Shown here: positions 62,727 through 64,000 of the stretch, piece after piece
How positions within the stretch are numbered: the stretch's first letter is position 1
How the letters are laid out: each line of letters begins with the position of its first letter
DNA from: Pseudomonas lurida
GTDB taxonomy: Bacteria; Pseudomonadota; Gammaproteobacteria; Pseudomonadales; Pseudomonadaceae
NCBI RefSeq assembly: GCF_002563895.1
Contig: NZ_PDJB01000001.1
Location: forward strand, 3,765,501-3,829,500
Direction of reading: 5' to 3'
DNA length: 64,000 bases
Notes under the pieces: generated by a model
What the model was told of the DNA's origin: nothing
The model's input: only the letters and a program-made list of their open reading frames with translations
Database searches by the model: none
Made by a program: the position numbers and the translations under genes

Positions 62727-64000
62727 ATGAAGCTGCGCGTTCTGTTCCTGCTGACCCTGTTACCCCTCGTTTCCATGGCTGCTCCCCTCCCCGTTCCCGA
62801 TCAAGGCCCTGCGTTACGCATCCAGGGTTCCAACACCATTGGCGCGGCGCTGGGTCCGGCGTTGGTCAAGGGGTTGATGGAACACCAGGGCTTGCAGGGC
62901 GTGCACATAGAACCCGCCGAAGGGCCCAATGAACAGCGCGTGATTGGCAAGACGCGCCAGGGCAAGGCCGTGACCATCGAGGTCGCGGCCCATGGTTCCA
63001 GCACCGGGTTCACGGCGCTGAAGAAAGCCACCGCCGACCTGGCGGCATCGTCTCGTCCGATCAAGGACAGCGAGTTGGTCGACCTCGAACCCCTCGGCGA
63101 CCTCAAGAGCCCCGAAGCAGAGCAAGTGATCGCCATCGACGGCCTGGCGATCATCCTCAACCCGCAAAACCCGTTGAATAGCCTGAATACCGAGCAACTG
63201 GCGCAGGTCTTCAATGGTGAAGCCAGTACCTGGGAGGCCGTGGGCGGCGTCGGCGGGCCGATTCATGTGTATGCACGTGATGACCAATCCGGCACCTACG
63301 ACACCTTCAAGGACCTGGTGCTGCGCCTGCGTGGCAAACCACTGGCACCTTCTGCCAAGCGCTTCGAGTCCAGCGAGCAACTGTCCGACGCGGTCAGCCA
63401 GGATCCCCAGGGTATCGGCTTTATCGGCCTGCCCTACGTGCGCCAGGCCAAGGCAGTGGCGATTGTGGACGGCGACTCACAACCGATGTTGCCACTGAAC
63501 AGCCTGATTGCCACCGAGGATTACCCACTGTCCCGTCGGTTGTTTTTCTACCTGCCGCCGTCGGGCCATAACCCGTGGGCCAAGGCGCTGGTGGACTTTA
63601 CACAGAGCAGCAAGGGCCAGGCGATCGTCGCGGCCAGCGGGTTTATCGCTCAGCAGGTGCAGGCGATGGATGTCGAGCCTCGCGCCTCGATGCCCGAGGA
63701 CTATCAAGCGATCGCGCGTGAAGCGAAGCGCTTGACGGTGAACTTTCGTTTCGAGGAAGGCAGCGCCAGCCTGGATAACAAGGCTCGCCAGGACCTGCAA
63801 CGGGTGGTGGCCTATATAAGAAGCCACGCCAAACTCGACAAACAGGTCACGCTCGTGGGGTTCGGCGACGCGAAGAATGACCCGCAGCGAGCGGCGTTGC
63901 TGTCGAAGCTTCGGGCGATGGCGGTGCGCCGGGAGTTGGTCAAGAGCGGCGTGGTGCTAAGGGAGATTCACGGGTTTGGCGCACAGATGCCGGTCGCGGC
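62727..64000 (+). CDS. PstS-like substrate-binding protein fused to an OmpA domain, 5' part
   Basis: The frame starts at ATG 62727 behind a moderate GAAGG site and runs off the window after 424 codons. A signal peptide (residues 1-18, cut after MAA) is followed by a phosphate-binding-type PBP fold. Visible pieces are RIQGSNTIGAALGPAL, HGSSTGFTALKKATADLAASSRPIKD, ARDDQSGTYDTFKDLV and GFIGLPYV. From about residue 345 an OmpA-like domain begins (LTVNFRFEEGSASLDNKARQDLQRV), continuing to the edge. Ligand residues for phosphate appear kept (SGT, SR). It could sense phosphate while binding peptidoglycan. Confidence 0.88.
   Translation, partial: MKLRVLFLLTLLPLVSMAAPLPVPDQGPALRIQGSNTIGAALGPALVKGLMEHQGLQGVHIEPAEGPNEQRVIGKTRQGKAVTIEVAAHGSSTGFTALKKATADLAASSRPIKDSELVDLEPLGDLKSPEAEQVIAIDGLAIILNPQNPLNSLNTEQLAQVFNGEASTWEAVGGVGGPIHVYARDDQSGTYDTFKDLVLRLRGKPLAPSAKRFESSEQLSDAVSQDPQGIGFIGLPYVRQAKAVAIVDGDSQPMLPLNSLIATEDYPLSRRLFFYLPPSGHNPWAKALVDFTQSSKGQAIVAASGFIAQQVQAMDVEPRASMPEDYQAIAREAKRLTVNFRFEEGSASLDNKARQDLQRVVAYIRSHAKLDKQVTLVGFGDAKNDPQRAALLSKLRAMAVRRELVKSGVVLREIHGFGAQMPVA

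Overview
The window looks like a chromosomal segment of a Pseudomonas, most likely of the P. fluorescens group. The evidence is the high GC content, the many REP-type palindromes built on a GGGCTTGCCCGC or GGCTTGCCTGCG core, and the gene set: a nuoN end, Mrp/Pha antiporter operon, SfnB sulfur genes, tamAB, and DUF3087 and DUF6124-like genes. I see no prophage, transposase, tRNA, rRNA or CRISPR array.

Layout. 1-464 is the end of nuoN. 0.5-7 kb holds single housekeeping or accessory genes: an outer membrane beta-barrel, arylamine N-acetyltransferase, an ASCH protein, two tiny acidic proteins, DUF3087 and two MFS exporters. 7.2-11.8 kb holds a Tat-exported beta-carbonic anhydrase convergent with a seven-gene bufferin (copper-binding RiPP-like) operon. 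That operon reads bufA1, doxX, alpha/beta hydrolase, bufA2, bufB (MNIO maturase), bufC, and a hydrolase-like pseudoenzyme. 12-16 kb has a DyP peroxidase, a GapN-type aldehyde dehydrogenase and a FUSC protein. 16.2-22 kb has a TetR regulator divergent from a MacAB-TolC type efflux operon, whose end carries a tandem duplication of about 380 bp. 22.3-33.3 kb is a sulfur/organic-substrate cluster: a sigma-54 promoter, sfnB, a mini-gene equal to the SfnB C-terminal domain, an LLM flavin monooxygenase, a branched-chain-type ABC transporter with an amber codon in livM, a degenerate acyl-CoA-synthetase-like gene and an FAD oxidoreductase. An XRE-cupin regulator and a DMT exporter follow.

34.5-40.6 kb is the six-gene Mrp (A, C, D, E, F, G) cation/proton antiporter operon. 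40.6-45.1 kb is a patchwork: HIT protein, HxlR regulator with SDR, a second signal peptidase I, a RibD-like reductase, a wrecked peptidase E and a small DUF6124-like gene. That last gene sits behind an elaborate structured RNA leader that hides its ribosome binding site. 45.3-50 kb carries cysS, glnS, ppiB and lpxH. 50-54.8 kb is an EmrAB-type tripartite efflux operon under a MarR regulator with twin operators. 55-60.4 kb is tamA-tamB. The end holds a GNAT acetyltransferase, xthA, a repeat-rich gap and the start of a PstS-OmpA fusion gene.

The observations I rate highest are the dual-precursor bufferin operon with its intercistronic hairpin and pseudo-hydrolase, the structured leader at 44.5-44.74 kb, the SfnB mini-gene, the livM amber codon, and the tandem duplication at 21.9-22.55 kb.
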